From: Papio anubis
Taxonomy: Eukaryota > Chordata > Mammalia > Primates > Cercopithecidae
Reading direction: 5' to 3'
DNA length: 64,000 nucleotides
NCBI RefSeq assembly: GCF_008728515.1
Contig: NC_044991.1
Span: 40,132,968-40,196,967 of the forward strand
The notes under the pieces are model-generated. The model saw only the letters and a program-made list of their open reading frames with translations, ran no database searches and was not told the origin of the DNA. Positions 11,031-23,190 of the stretch are shown one piece after another. The translations under genes and the position numbers were made by a program. How positions within the stretch are numbered: the stretch's first letter is position 1; every line of letters begins with the position of its first letter.

Positions 11031-12299
11031 AATGGACATAGGTTCCACTGTAGTTTGTTGTAAAATTATATTGAGAAGACAATTTTCAGGGTCTCTGAGG
11101 ATTTCACAAAGGTTGTCTAGTTCCCAAGCAAGTCCTCAGGAAACAGCCCGGGAGACAGACACACATTTATTATCTACTTGACTTTGGGCAAAATCCTGTC
11201 TCTGCAGAACTTTCTTCATCCTTCAAAGACAGCTATGAAACTTTCTTCCTAAGGCAGTCTAAAGAGTGAATGAGGTCGTGTTTTTTAAATTGTTTATGAT
11301 GTGGCCTCACACATGGTGGCCTGTCAACAAATGTTAGGATTCCTTCCCAACAAACATGAAAGAAGACCCTCCCCTGTAGCAGGCAAACTGGGCGTTTACT
11401 GGGAGTCTTCAACCTAATGTCTATTCAGCATAATAAATATTAATAACTACAGTAGACACTGCCAGGGCTCTGGCCAGACCCTTTCAGATCCCTTTAACTG
11501 TTTTGTCTGTACTCTCTTGAGTGTGCACCCCATGACTCACACCAGAGACTCTTCTTGGAGGTCTTTTCTTGGGCTACTGGAGCCATTTTTCCCACACTTA
11601 GGTTGCTAGAAGTGCTTGTGAGTTTATATCCTCCATCTGGGGCAATCCATGGCCAAGGTCTGAAGGAGGCAGGAGTGTGACAGCCCTGTTCCTTTGCCTG
11701 GAGTCAGGGAAACTCTGAAGCATAACTCACACTCCTGAGTTCCCCTGTACGATCAGGCTGGAGCCACAGGACTTCGCCTGAAAGCATACATTTGTTTTGC
11801 CCATCCCTACTTCCACATCAGCCTTCCTGTGAGCATGTCCGTAATGAGTCGCTTACATTCAGCTCCTCAATTAAGAGTCTGCTTCTGGGGCACCTGACCC
11901 AAGGCAATAAGCCACTGAACATCTCCTGCTGAGATGCCACATGATATTGAAGTTCTGATGGTTATAGCTAAAAAAACAACCTGACCAGATTGTGCATTCC
12001 AATCATTCACTATTTTAACAGCCATAATAATCATACTAGTAACCTCTCGTTCATGTGTCCAATACGTGCATTATGTTCGATTCTAATCCTCATAACCAAT
12101 GTATACATGGGTAGTTTTATCCTTGAAACAGTATTTTTCAAGGCCACAAATTTTTTGATTCTCCTGCCACCAAGAGGTAAAGTGTAGGTCCCCTCCCTTG
12201 AATCCCTTTACTTTTACAGAAATCTGCTCAATTTTGATAATGCGTCCCTCAGTGCCCAAGATGTGGCCATTCTAGGATATTCTTTCCCAAGTAAGGACA
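11031..12299. other. Unclassified spacer
   Basis: About 1.27 kb with no repeat, exon or RNA gene that I can name. Frames are short and lack domains. Confidence 0.55.
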
Positions 12300-12565
12300 T
12301 TCAGTCATATGGGTTGGTTAACCTTAAATTGTGTCTCTAATAGACAGTATACAGTTGGCTCTTATTTTTATATCGTTTGATAATCTCTGCCTTTTGACTG
12401 AAGTATTTAGTCCATTTATATTTGATATGATTAATATAGTTTGAGTTGCTGCTATTTTGCTATTTGCTTGTTTCATTTGATTTTTGCTCCTCAGTATCCC
12501 CTTTTTCTTGCATTCTTATGGTTTCATAAAATATTTGATTAAATTTAGAATTTAGAATCTCATGT
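12300..12565 (-). mobile_element. L1 ORF2 fragment, antisense
   Basis: The sequence TTTGATAATCTCTGCCTTTT followed by TATTTAGTCCATTTATATTT is the reverse complement of a well-known L1 ORF2 stretch. Both ends are truncated. Confidence 0.7.
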
Positions 12566-13599
12566 TTTCTAGGCAATTGCTGAGGTCAGTGAGCTTCAAA
12601 CCCGGGACTGTGAAAACACTTTAATTTCTGTAATAGCATGTTTTCTCTACTATCCATGACGATGTTCATGAAGTCAACATCAGGTTGAATTATAGTCAAT
12701 TGTCAGGTAAGTAAATTCTTTAGAAGTGACTAATTTGGAGTTTACTGAAACAGGAATTTATGATTCCTCACTGTATAGAGATGTTTCCATATAATCTATG
12801 TAAAGGAGAAGTTACACAGCATAAAATAAAAAATTGATTAAACCTTAGAGAAGCCAGCCTGCAGGCAAGAAGAAATTCAGTGAGGACGGGAATTATCGCT
12901 CACCCCATTGGTACTATATTTTTGGGGCTCATAAGTGCTCCCTACAATCAGATGGCATGTCTGTGAAACGTTTGATTTGGGGAAAAACCGACAAAAATGT
13001 TTGCTGATATTTCTTTAACCTATTTGTTTTATATAAAATAAACCAAACTTTGTAACCACGTCTCCCTGATCTGCTCTATTATATGGTGGCTGGAGCACTG
13101 CAAACCTGTGTCTAACAAGTATTAATTGATTTATATTTACAGCTTTTGTTTCACTGCACAAAATGTCACAGGCAACAGTTTAATTAATGTAGCTTGGCAA
13201 TTGAAGACATAGGAAAGAAGACAAGAAAAATAAGAGTAATTAATATTTGTTGGTTCCTGGCTATGTTCCCAGCAAGGTCCAATGGATATCTATGAGATGG
13301 GGATAGACACATGGGCCCGCACAGGGAGGTTGAGAATATCAAATGGGAAAGTGCATATGAAAGCTTTTTGAAAACTCTGAGTGGGGTAAATTCTCTGTCT
13401 TCAGTGGGGCCACCCAGACCAGAGCCTGTCAAATCAATCAGATGTACAGGATAGACTGAGGGGATGCACTAAATGCACTCAGGAGAATCAGAGGGAGGGA
13501 TGTTGTGTGTCTTCATTTCCTAACTTGCATTTTGAGGGAAAATATCAAAAGCTATTATGCATTCAACAATCTTTGTTTTGTTTTGTTTTGGCTTTGGGG
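12566..13599. other. Unclassified spacer
   Basis: No repeat family or exon recognised. A (GTTTT)n run lies at 13573-13590, just before the next Alu. Confidence 0.55.
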
Positions 13600-13735
13600 T
13601 TTTTTTTTTTTTTTTTTAGAACAGGGTCTCCCTCTGTCGTTCAGGCTGGAGTGCGGTGGTGCATTCATAGCTCACTGCAGCTTTGAATTCCCGAGCTCAA
13701 GCCATCCTCCCACCTTAGCCCCCTGAGTACCAGCC
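13600..13735 (-). repeat. Truncated old Alu, antisense
   Basis: T head of 18 followed by right-arm sequence only (GGCTGGAGTGCGGTGGTGC), ending near 13735. The divergence suggests AluJ or a monomer. Confidence 0.8.
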
Positions 13736-13902
13736 CCAAAAGAGCAATTTACCAGTACCATCATCAAGCAAGCTGCAAATCTGTCCTTTGCCAGAACAAG
13801 GAAATACTTAAGATCAACTCAAGAGAGTAATAGCTTCAAGTGTTTACCGAAGGGGTACTCACATCCATTTGTCGCACATTCCAGGACCTCATCACCCTCT
13901 TT

Positions 13903-14168
13903 GTTATTGTTGTTTGTTTGTTTTTGAGATGGAGTCTCACGTCACACAGGCTGGTGTGCGGTGGTACCATCTCAGCTCACTGCAACCTCTGCCTCAAGTG
14001 ACTTTTCTGCCTCAGCCTCCTGAGTAGCTGGAATTACAGGCATGTGCCACCCCACCCGGCTAATTTTTGTATTTTTCATAGAGATGGAGTTTCACCATGT
14101 TGGCCAGGCTGGTCTTGAACTCCTCACCGCAACTGATCTGCCCACCTTAGCCTCCCAAAGTGCTGGGT
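13903..14168 (-). repeat. 5'-truncated Alu, antisense
   Basis: It stops at AAAGTGCTGGG and lacks the first ~30 bases of the Alu. The duplication ATCACCCTCTT at about 13890 and 14170 shows it was truncated at insertion, not later. Confidence 0.9.
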
Positions 14169-14182
14169 AATCACCCTCTTTT

Positions 14183-14905
14183 ATAACATTGCCTAACTTT
14201 TAACCCAGTTTCTTTTTATAGTCTGAAAACAAGAATCACCCACATGAGATATTTCTTCAGAGCACTGTTGAAGATGCATCAAACTTGGAGATCCTCCAGA
14301 TCCCTGTTTTCAAGTGGTAAAAATATTTTATATTAGTATACAGACTATCCTTAGATATATTCTGTTGTGTTCTAATGAGTTGGTGATTCCTTTTTGATGA
14401 TATCTTCAGTTTCTTCTGAGACCTTTCCTGTATAGTCATTTGGTCCTACAGCTTTTAACTTCTTTTTGTACTACAGGGTAAAACCATTTTCTTTTGCACC
14501 TATGCAAATAATCTTTTTATATCGTGGGGATGGGGAGCACTCTCGTAATTTGTCATCAGATAATGCTGACAGGTTATTTCTCTTCCTTCTTGAGTTGAAA
14601 CATTAACTTCCATGACAACATAAATTCCACCACTCCTTGCCTGCAGGTGGGCCACACAGAAGAATGCCACCGAGGGGTTTTGGAGGTAGATCTCTCAGTT
14701 GGCAGGTTGCTGTCGTAGGGGAAGTACAGAAAACTCTCCTCATCGGGGCCCGAACGTCCTTGCAGCCTGAGTTTGCCATGTCCCGCTAGACACCTGCACG
14801 GGAGTCTGGACCAGGGCTGTGAGGAGCCACCATAGAGCACAGTGCTGCGCCTGTGATCCTGGCCAGTGACTGCCATGCCGCTGCCTTGGGGTTAGGGCAA
14901 TTTTA
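14183..14905. other. Unclassified spacer
   Basis: A/T-rich first half; 14640-14880 is more GC-rich. The 100-codon minus frame at 14574-14876 matches nothing I know. Confidence 0.5.
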
Positions 14906-15031
14906 AATTTTTTTGTAGAGATGGGGTTCCACTATGTTGCCCACGCTGGTCTCGAACTCCTGGCCTCAATTGATCCTCCCACCTTGACCTCTCAAAGTGA
15001 GGAGATTATAGGCCTGAGCCAATGTGCTCAG
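14906..15031 (-). repeat. Alu left-arm monomer, antisense
   Basis: Single arm running from GTAGAGATGGGGTTCCACTA to GAGCCAATGTGCTCAGC; no second arm. Confidence 0.82.
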
Positions 15032-15045
15032 CTTCAACAATAATC

Positions 15046-15335
15046 TTTTTTTTTGAGACAGGTCTTGCTCTGTGGCCCAGGCTGGAGTGCCATGGGTCGA
15101 TCTGGGTTCACTGGAACCTCTGCCTCCCAGGTTCAAGCAATTATCATGTCTCAGCCTCTGGAGTAGCTGGGACTACAGGTGTATGCCATTGTGCTTGGCT
15201 AATTGTTGTATTTTTAGTAGAGATGGGGTTTCACCATGTTGGCCAGGTTGGTCTTGAACTCCTGACCTGAGGTGCTCTACCCTCTCTGGCCTCCCAAAGT
15301 GCTGGGATTACAGATGTGAGCCACCTGCCCAGCCT
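15046..15335 (-). repeat. Alu, antisense
   Basis: Both arms present, short T head of nine, 3' terminus CACCTGCCCAGCC. Confidence 0.92.
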
Positions 15336-15344
15336 CAATAATCA

Positions 15345-15440
15345 TTTTTGAACACACTACATGTCAAACATGGTGCTAGGTGCTGGGGATAAAACCAACA
15401 TAGGCCTCCCAGCCCTTGTGGAGCTGACATTCTAGTGGAT
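15345..15440. repeat. L2-like fragment
   Basis: GTGCTAGGTGCTGGGGATAA followed by GTGGAGCTGACATTCTAGTG is a familiar ancient LINE2-type word pair. The fragment is short and diverged. Confidence 0.45.
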
Positions 15441-16052
15441 TCTATTACTTCAGGGTCCCTTTCCACACCTCTGGGGGTTTGCTGGTTAAAGTACCTTGTT
15501 CTAAGGCACTCACCCCTAGAGTGAGGAGAAGAGAGGGACATGGCTTGGACCCAACATCTGAGAGGCCCAGAGTCCCTGCCTGACCTATGTCATTCTCATG
15601 GCTTCCCAGGGAGCCACGGAGGGGCAGGCATTATTCCACTTCACAAACAGAAATGCTCGTCCTATGTCCACCCCACAGTCATCCTCAGCATCCGGGAGCA
15701 GAAACATACTAAAAGTAACGTTTCCTGTTTTCTAGACAACTTTCTTCAGTCTTCCAGCAACCAGCATTTGAAATAAAGATGAATTTAGATTTAACATAAA
15801 GATTGGCTCATCAAAATTCTTCCATGACACTTCAGATCCCCGATGACAAACAGGTGAAGCCACCAATTCCATCTTGTCTTGTGTCTCCTTGTGGGCCCCG
15901 TCCAGGGCTGGGGTCAAGCTGGCCCCTTAGAGAGTCAGAGGAGCGCACAGAGAGGGTAATGGAGAGTGACAGTCTGACACATGTGGCTACAGCACTCTGT
16001 GTGCCCCCTAAACTTTTTGTTTGGTCTAGAAATCAGCTGACTGATGTATTGA
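15441..16052. other. Unclassified spacer
   Basis: No repeat or exon recognised; frames overlap on both strands. Confidence 0.5.
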
Positions 16053-16356
16053 TTTTTTTTTTTTTTTTTTTGAGATAGAGTCTTGCTCTGTTGTCCAAGC
16101 CGGAGTACAGTGGTGCGATCACAGCTCACTGTAGCCTTGATCTCCTGGGCTCAAGAGATCCTCCTGCCTCAGCCTCCTGAGTAGCTGAGACTACAGGTGC
16201 ATGCCATCACATCTGGCTATAATTATTTTTTACTTTTAGTAGAGATGATGTCTCGCTATGTTGTGCAGGCTGGTCTCCAATGCCTGAGTTCAAGCAATCG
16301 CCCACTCCAGCCCCGCAAAGTGTTGGGATTATGGTGTGAGCCACCTCACCAGGCCA
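16053..16356 (-). repeat. Alu, antisense
   Basis: T head of 19. TGATGTAT occurs before the head and again at 16356 as a diverged target duplication. GATCACAGCTCACTGTAGCC suggests the AluJ class. Confidence 0.92.
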
Positions 16357-17395
16357 TGATGTATCAATTTTTTAAAGCACCTTTAGGAATTGCAACTGTG
16401 CTACTGAAACAAAACATGTAGTGTATACATTGCATGATAATTCTCTGAAACCCAGTATTTCTTATGATCAAAAAGTACAGTTTATGGCATCATTTGGCTG
16501 ATACTGTTTCTGTGATTCTGATGGCTTGATAGCTAAATCCCTGGACAAATTACCACTTGTGAAGTTTCAAAAAGATAGTGGTAGTTGGCTCCTCAGGTGT
16601 AGGAAGAACTTGGATGAGCTTTTCCTTCTGAACAAAAAGTTGAGTTTAGATGTTCACTTGCTCTTCAGCATAACCAAGCTAACATGTGGACTCATACATT
16701 GATATTGAATGCATTACATGAATTATAAGAAGTGGGCAAAATAAGTTGTAGAACCGAGTGCTTTGCCTATAAATATTCATAAGACTACTGTGGGGTTTGA
16801 GCTTTCAGGTATTTCTGGATTTTTCTAAGGTTTCTCATTACATCCCTGTCATTAATAATGTAAAACAACATCAGTATGGTGACCTTCCCCAGGTCAGGGC
16901 TTTGGAGACCAGCAAGATTTACATTCGATGTAAATGTTTGTGCTGCAAACTGTTGGAGACCATACACATGTACACATACACACTCCCATGCACACATGTG
17001 CACACACACTCACATTCACCTGCCCCCGTGGCTCAACATTTACCCAGGGGATGCATTTTCTTTATGTGAATATTTTAAGGCGGGGGGAATGACCACGTTC
17101 TGTAGCCCTGCAGCCTGAAAAGAGACTCCTGCTGAGGGAAGTTGGACTGCCAGGGGCAGGGAGAATCTCTGTGACTGAGCAGCTGCTGGATGAAGTAAGT
17201 GTAACCAAAAGAGCTCCTCTCTGAGGAGCTCAGCCTGGTGCTTTGCCTCTGTCTCTTTCCGGTGAAAGCTTTGTTCAATGCTGTGAAAATTACACTGCCT
17301 TTGAATGAAAAACTGGGAATGGAGTGAATGGCTAGTCAAAGGCTCCCTATTACCTGAGTGGGTCGGGGTGGTCATGAGGAGTGACTGCGAATCTG
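16357..17395. other. Unclassified spacer with CA-rich patch
   Basis: Nothing recognised except an imperfect CA/CACATG-rich stretch at about 16965-17025. The 146-codon minus frame at 17040-17480 spans into an L1 end and has no domain. Confidence 0.5.
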
Positions 17396-17550
17396 CTAGT
17401 GGGTTCATGGAGGGAAGAAGATGTTCTGAAATTGAATGACAGTGATGGTTGCATGACTCCATAAATACACTTGAAACCACTGACTTCTACACTTAAAATG
17501 GGTAAACTTTATGGCTCGTAAATTGTATCTCAGTAAAGCTATTGGAAAAA
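17396..17550 (+). mobile_element. L1 3' end remnant
   Basis: Words such as AAATTGTATCTCAGTAAAGC match the terminal L1M 3' UTR pattern, which is also seen at 57960-58075. 5'-truncated and diverged. Confidence 0.6.
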
Positions 17551-18044
17551 AGGCTTTATGTTGATTGCCACAAGTTGCCAGTTTTCATAGCAAGAACACT
17601 AGGCAGAGAAGTGCACATGAGCCAAGTAACACGACTTAATCATTTGGGCCCATTTCAATTTTAATAAGAGGCTTCTGATTTCTGAATCTGGATTAAAAAA
17701 CAAACAAAACCAAAAAAATATGGTTACTGTGCCTAATTTAGAGTTTTTATAAATGATGAAATTTTGTTAACTCAGGGCTTTACACTGTCGTGGGACTCCC
17801 AAATCCACAGGCCTTGGGATGATAAGAAATGTTTTAATCATGATCTGAATGGTTAAGATCAATACTAAGGAAGAGGAGCCCCAGTATAATCCTTGTGGAA
17901 ATATAACCATGAAATATACTGTCCCAGTCTTGGCCCCCTCCTGCCCCATGAACTTCTCTCCCAGCCTTATGATTCCACTCTTCTCTTGCATTTTACTCGG
18001 AAAATCTAGGGTGGAAAGTTCTGGAGTATGAGTTGTTCATGTTA
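17551..18044. other. Unclassified spacer
   Basis: No repeat, exon or RNA gene recognised. Confidence 0.5.
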
Positions 18045-18049
18045 ACTGC

Positions 18050-18416
18050 TGTATTAGTCCTTTCTCACACTGCTGATAAAGACATACTTGAGCCTGGGTA
18101 ATTTATAAAGGAAAGAAGTTTAACTGACTCACAGTTCCACATGGGTGGGGAGACCTCACAATCATGGCAGAAGATGAAGGAGAAGCAAAGTTATGTCTTA
18201 CATGGAGGCAGGCAAAGAGAGAGCTTGTGTAAGGGAACTCCTCTTTATAAAACCATCAGATCTCGTGAGACTTATTCACTATCACAAGAACAGCATGGGA
18301 AAGACCTGCCCCCGTAATTCAATGACCTCCCACCAGGTCCCTTCCATGACACATGGGAATTGTGGGAGCTACAATTCAAGATGAGATTTGGGTGGGGATA
18401 CAGCCAAAGCATATCA
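18050..18416 (-). mobile_element. Solo THE1/MST-type MaLR LTR, antisense
   Basis: Reading the minus strand, the LTR begins TGATATGCTTTGGCTG and ends GGACTAATACA. Typical words such as CATCAGATCTCGTGAGAC are present. The 5-bp duplication ACTGC is exact at 18045-18049 and 18417-18421, proving a complete solo LTR of 367 bp. Confidence 0.92.
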
Positions 18417-18673
18417 ACTGCTTATATCCTACTGACCACATTGTTGAAATTGAAGTTTCTAGTGATCTCTATCACAGGTATCTAACTCCACTGCTTCCTG
18501 AATTCTTACCAAAACAGACACCTTCGAGGTCTCCACTACAAGATGGACACAGAGAGGTAATGTTTGCTTGTGGAAAAGAGCTGCCCTTCCTTACTTCACT
18601 GGCAGTTTCAAGTGTCAGATGAGGAAAACACAACCCTCAGTCTACTTCTTGGAGGCTCAGCTGTGGATCTGGC

Positions 18674-18958
18674 TTTTTTTTTGAGATGGAGTCTCACTCT
18701 GTCACCAGACTGGGGTACACTGGTGTGATCTCGGCTACTGCAACCTGTGCCTCCCGAGTTCAGGCAATTTTCCTGCCTCAACCTCCCCAGTAGCTGGGAC
18801 TACAGGCACGTGCCACCACATCTGCTAATTTTTGTATTTTTAGTAGAGATGAGGTTTCACCGTGTTGGTCAGGGTGGTCTTGATCTTCCGACCTTGTGAT
18901 CCACCCACCTTGGCCTCCCAAATTGCTGGGATTATAGGTGTGAGCCACCGTGCCTGGC
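18674..18958 (-). repeat. Alu, antisense
   Basis: Short T head of nine, both arms. TGTGGAT flanks both sides (about 18662 and 18962). Confidence 0.9.
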
Positions 18959-18959
18959 T

Positions 18960-19758
18960 GTTGTGGATAATTTTATTAGGTAACTCAAGGTGTACTAGGA
19001 GAGAATGTACCTTCATCTACCATGATGCTTACCTCTGAACAGGCAGTGTGCGCCATTTCTACATCTACCAGGAATTCTTTCAAATTCAAGAATCATGCAA
19101 GACCAGGGTGTGGCCACTGTACAAAGCCTGCTTTGGAAAGCCCAGTGACAAGGCTGCTCAAATAAACAACTTCAGGTGTGACAATTCTGGTCTGGAGGCA
19201 CAAGCGTTCTTTTGGGAAACTCTTTCACCTCGTGCCACATCATAGTTGGGTGAGGTCATTTAAGGAGCCCAGTATGCCCTTGGATGTTTAGGGAAACCTG
19301 ATGTCACAAATAAAAGTCCTTGCAGAAATCACGTCATTGAGGAAATCAGTTGAGACTGTTAAGTTTGAAGAGTGGAGGCCCTGCTTGACGAGTAGGGAGG
19401 GAAGGGGAAGGGACAGTCTTTGGCCTCGGGCTATTTCTCATCAGGAGAAGGGGCAGTCTCTGGTCTCAGGCTGTCTCTCCACAAGGAGAAGGGACAGTGT
19501 GTTAATTCCTCAGGACAATTCGCTCTGGGAGAGATGAACAGAAGTGATCGAAAGTCATCACGAGAAAGGTGACTTCTGAAGATGATCATTTGAGTTTTTG
19601 TCAAAAGAAGAGGGAAGAGACTCTTATGTGGCAACAGAGAACAATTTGGAGGCAGGAGAAAGAAAAATTTGGCAGAAATAATCATGCCTTTATTTTCGTA
19701 TTGATTAAAGGGTGTGGGGTATTCTTTTAATGCACCTAGGCAAGGAAGATGGGCTGGA
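18960..19758. other. Unclassified spacer with local purine-rich repeats
   Basis: At 19405-19500 a motif around GAAGGGACAGT(C/G)T recurs three times (AAGGGACAGTCTTTGGCCTC, AAGGGGCAGTCTCTGGTCTC, AAGGGACAGTGTG), a short imperfect tandem array of about 45-bp units. Nothing else is recognised. Confidence 0.5.
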
Positions 19759-19759
19759 T

Positions 19760-19912
19760 CAGTGTTTCTCAGAGTTTAGTGCAAAGGAATCACTGCATCC
19801 TGTCAAAGTACAGATTCCGATTCAGAAGGACTGGAGCAGGGCTGATACCCTGCATATCTAAGAAGCCCTCAGGCGATGACCACAGTTTCAATAGTGAGGA
19901 TCTGGAGATTGG
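19760..19912 (+). mobile_element. MER5-type hAT fragment
   Basis: CAGTGTTTCTCAGAGTTTAG, then CAGATTCCGATTCAG and the internal spacing fit the MER5A/B non-autonomous Charlie element. The right terminal repeat is lost. Confidence 0.6.
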
Positions 19913-20038
19913 CCTTAATACATGTTGAGCTTTAAAAGAAAACCCAACATGGCCCTTGGTAAGGAACAGCTTCCTAAAGCTATTGGACAAGGAGGATTTT
20001 TCCCAGTACTTGGCAAGTCAGTTATTAAAATAACAGTA

Positions 20039-20312
20039 AGGGCTTATGCCTGTAATCCCAGCACTTTGGGAGGCTGAGGCAGGTGGATCACAAGGTCAGA
20101 AGTTTGAGAGCAGCCTGGCCAACATGGTGAAACCCTGTCTCTACTTTGAAAAATACAAAAATTACCTGGGTGTGGTGGCATGTGCCTGCAGTCCCAGATA
20201 CTCAGGAGACTGAGGCAGGTGAATCGCTTGAATCCAGGAGGCAGAGGTTGCAGTGAGCCAAGACTGTGCCTCTGAACTCCAGCCTGGGCAACAGAGTGAA
20301 ACTCTGTTTTTC
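20039..20312 (+). repeat. Alu, sense, slightly 5'-truncated
   Basis: Starts within the first box (GGCTTATGCCTGTAATCCC) and ends at AAACTCTGTTTTTC without a proper A tail. Confidence 0.88.
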
Positions 20313-20316
20313 TTTT

Positions 20317-20336
20317 ATATATATATATATATATAT
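20317..20336. repeat. (TA)n microsatellite
   Basis: About ten TA units between the Alu end and the LTR fragment. Confidence 0.9.
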
Positions 20337-20337
20337 G

Positions 20338-20764
20338 CTTCCTACTGCTACTGTGATAAATTACCACAAACCTAAAGGCTTGACACAACACAAATTCATT
20401 ATCTTACAGTTCTGGAGGCCTGAAGTCTGAAATGGGGCTCAGTGAGCTCAAATGAAGGTGTGGTCGGGAAGGCTGCGCTCCTTCTGGAGACTGCAGGAAG
20501 GAGCTTCCCTTTCCAGCCTCTGGAGACTGCCCGCATTCCTCAGCTTCTGGCTGTCATCCTCTACCTTCAAAGCCAGCAGTGGCGGGTGGAATCTTTCTGG
20601 GGCTGCCTCCCTCTTTCACTCTCCAATGTGCCTTCTGATAACCCCAGCTGACCTTTGCATCTCAAGTCGGCTAACAACCTTAATACCTACTTGCCATCCA
20701 TATAACATAACAGCCACAGGTGCTGGGGATCAGTACGTGAACATCTTTAGGGGGCATTATTATG
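20338..20764 (-). mobile_element. MLT1-type MaLR LTR, antisense
   Basis: Reverse-oriented MLT1 landmarks: GTGATAAATTACCACAAACC, ATTATCTTACAGTTCTGGAG, then GGACATCTTT-like GAACATCTTTAGGGGGCATT at the far end. No clean duplication is visible. Confidence 0.75.
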
Positions 20765-20766
20765 CA

Positions 20767-20846
20767 TATATAATATAATGTAATATAATGTAATATAATA
20801 TAATATAATATAATATAATATAACATTATATAATATAATATAATAC
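20767..20846. repeat. (ATATA)n/(TAATA)n pentanucleotide array
   Basis: About 80 bases of TAATA units with interspersed TAATG variants; pure A/T apart from a few G and C. Confidence 0.93.
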
Positions 20847-20990
20847 ATCTGCCCTCTTTTAACATAAATGGTAGCAAACCACACACTGTTCTGAATCTTG
20901 TTCTTTTGGCTTAATACATAGTATAGGTGGTTCCAGTTAAATACATAAATACTGAGGTTTTTCCCCTTTACATTGAACTCATCAATACTT

Positions 20991-21277
20991 TTTTTTTGAG
21001 ACGAGTCTCACTCTGTCACCCAGGCTGGAGTGCAGTCGCGCAATCTCGGCTCACTGGAAGCTCGGCCTCCAGGGTTCACATCATTCTCCTGCCTCAGTCT
21101 CCTAAGTAGCTGGGACTACAGTCGCCCACCACCACGCCCAGCTAATTTTTGTATTTTTAGTAGAGACGGGGTTTCACTGTGTTGGCCAGGATGGTCTCAA
21201 TCTCCTCACCTCGTGATCCACCCGCCTCGGCCTCCCAAAGGTGCTGGGATTACAGGCTTGAGCCACCGCGCCTGGCC
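20991..21277 (-). repeat. Alu, antisense
   Basis: Flanked by AACTCATCAATACTT at 20976-20990 and 21279-21293. Low divergence (GAGCCACCGCGCCTGGCC). Confidence 0.95.
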
Positions 21278-21294
21278 AAACTCATCAATACTTC

Positions 21295-21873
21295 TATTGT
21301 TATGGTCTATTTCCCAGTAACCCTCGGCCTGCTAAGACCAGCTCTAGATTTAAATAATAATTGGATCTCATCATCGCGTCTCTGGCTCTTTCCTGAGTAA
21401 TCTTCAACAGCAAGCTTGGTGAAAAGTGTTGGATGAAATGGCAGGCTTACCAGGGCTTGGCCCTGAGGCCAATAGTTAATAACCCACTTCAAATGGGACT
21501 GTTTTGTGACTGTGCCTGGCTGCATGGCAGGCAGGGATCAGGCAGCTTCTCTCTGTGTGGGCCTTGAATTCCCAGAGGGCCTGTCTGCTCTCGTCTCACC
21601 TGTCCCTACTCTTAGAGATCAGAAGCTCAAACCCATGCTGCCTCCTCTAAGCAAAGGACTACAAAGACTGGGCCTACAGGGATCACCATGAAGGCCAAGG
21701 AAATCTGTGGGAGTCAAGGGGTTTTTCACACAGAGAGGAGGCTAGTCCAGGCATTTAAACACATGACATCCACAGAAACCATTTTTCCCCAGGTAGGGCC
21801 GTTTGCATGAAAGGTACAGCACAGCCACGTGGATAGAGGCTTTAGGGAACTCAGGGCAGGGCAGGGGGCAGCA
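21295..21873. other. Unclassified spacer
   Basis: No repeat or exon recognised. GC is slightly raised at 21450-21700. Confidence 0.5.
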
Positions 21874-22058
21874 CATGTATTCTAGAAAGGGCCAGACAGG
21901 AATATTTTAGGCTTTGTGGGCCATGTGGTCACTATTGCTACTACTCAACTCTGCCACTATAGCATGAAAGGAATCAGATGATACATACACCAGTGGGTAT
22001 GACTGTGTCCCAATAAAACTTTATTTACAAAAGTAGGAGGCAGCAAAGTAAATTACAA
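21874..22058. mobile_element. MER58-type hAT-Charlie fragment
   Basis: AATATTTTAGGCTTTGTGGG, ACTCAACTCTGCCACTATAG and CAATAAAACTTTATTTACAA occur in the family's order. The terminal repeats are missing. Confidence 0.7.
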
Positions 22059-22083
22059 AAATGGCCACAAACTTTTTCTCTTC

Positions 22084-22377
22084 TTTTTTTTTTTTGAGAC
22101 AGAGTCTTGCCCTGTCACCCAGGCTGGAGTGCAGTGGCACCATCTTGGCTCACTGCAACCTCCACCTCCCAGGTTCAAGAGGTTCTCGTATCTCAGTCTC
22201 CCAAGTAGTTGGGATTACAGGCACCCACCACCATGCCTGGCTAAATTTTGTATTTTTAGTAGAGATGGGGTTTTACCATCTTGGCCAGGCTGGTCCCGAA
22301 CTTGAGACCTCAGGCGATCTGCCCTCCTCAGTCTCCCAAAGTGCTGGGATTACAAGCATGGGCCAGAGCACCTGGCC
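22084..22377 (-). repeat. Alu, antisense
   Basis: T head of 13, both arms. GGCCAC precedes the head and follows the element. Confidence 0.92.
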
Positions 22378-22419
22378 ACTTTTCTTTGTATTCATGCCCT
22401 TTGCAGTGTGACTTTTCAG

Positions 22420-22905
22420 CTCCTCTCAAGATGTGGGGTCTTTATTCCTACTCCTTAAATCTGGGCTGACCTTCTGGTTTGTTCTGGCCAAAAGAATGTG
22501 GCAAAGTAATGTGCAATTTTGAGGCAGACCTTCACAAAGCCTTGGCCTTTCTATTGCCTTTCTCTCTGCTCCACCTGTCTCCTACTCTCAACACCACCTC
22601 CACCCCACTACATGTAAATAAGCCCAGGCTAGCCTGTTGGAGGCTGAGAGACCACATAGATCAAAAATTCCCATCTCTCCAGCCAACAGCCAGCCAACTC
22701 CCAAAAGCCACGGTGCCTCGCTGACCTGTAGCTGGCCATAGACACAAGAGGAAGAAGCCCAGCAGAAACCAGGACTCCCCAGTTGAGCCCAGCCTCAGTT
22801 ACTCACAGAATCATAAGCAAATAATAGGTGGTAATTTTGAACCACTAAGTTTTGGGGTGTTTTTATACAGAATTATTGTGGTAATAGAAAAGTGATGCAA
22901 TGGGG
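22420..22905 (+). mobile_element. Diverged MaLR LTR (MLT1-like)
   Basis: The end pattern AACCACTAAGTTTTGGGGTG and the upstream CTGACCTTCTGG/ATGTGGCAAAG words are MLT1-like. Compare the better-preserved tail at 54790-54835. Ends are not exact. Confidence 0.5.
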
Positions 22906-23190
22906 TAATACAACTCTTATACTTCACAGAGTTGTGGAGGAAATTAACTGGGATGGTCTTTTTAAAGTGCTTAATTGGGTTCCTGAATGAGGCAGCTTTC
23001 CATAAATGTTCATTATTATTCTTGGCCTGAGGCAATGTGTCCCATGTGAAAATCAAAACCATGATCTCAGCCAAATTAATTATGCAAGAAATGGACTCCG
23101 CTTGAGCATCCAATCAGCCACTTGTGGACCATATGTGGCCCCCACCTACAGAAGCCTGGGCCCTGCCTAAAATTTCTAACAAAATCTTTT

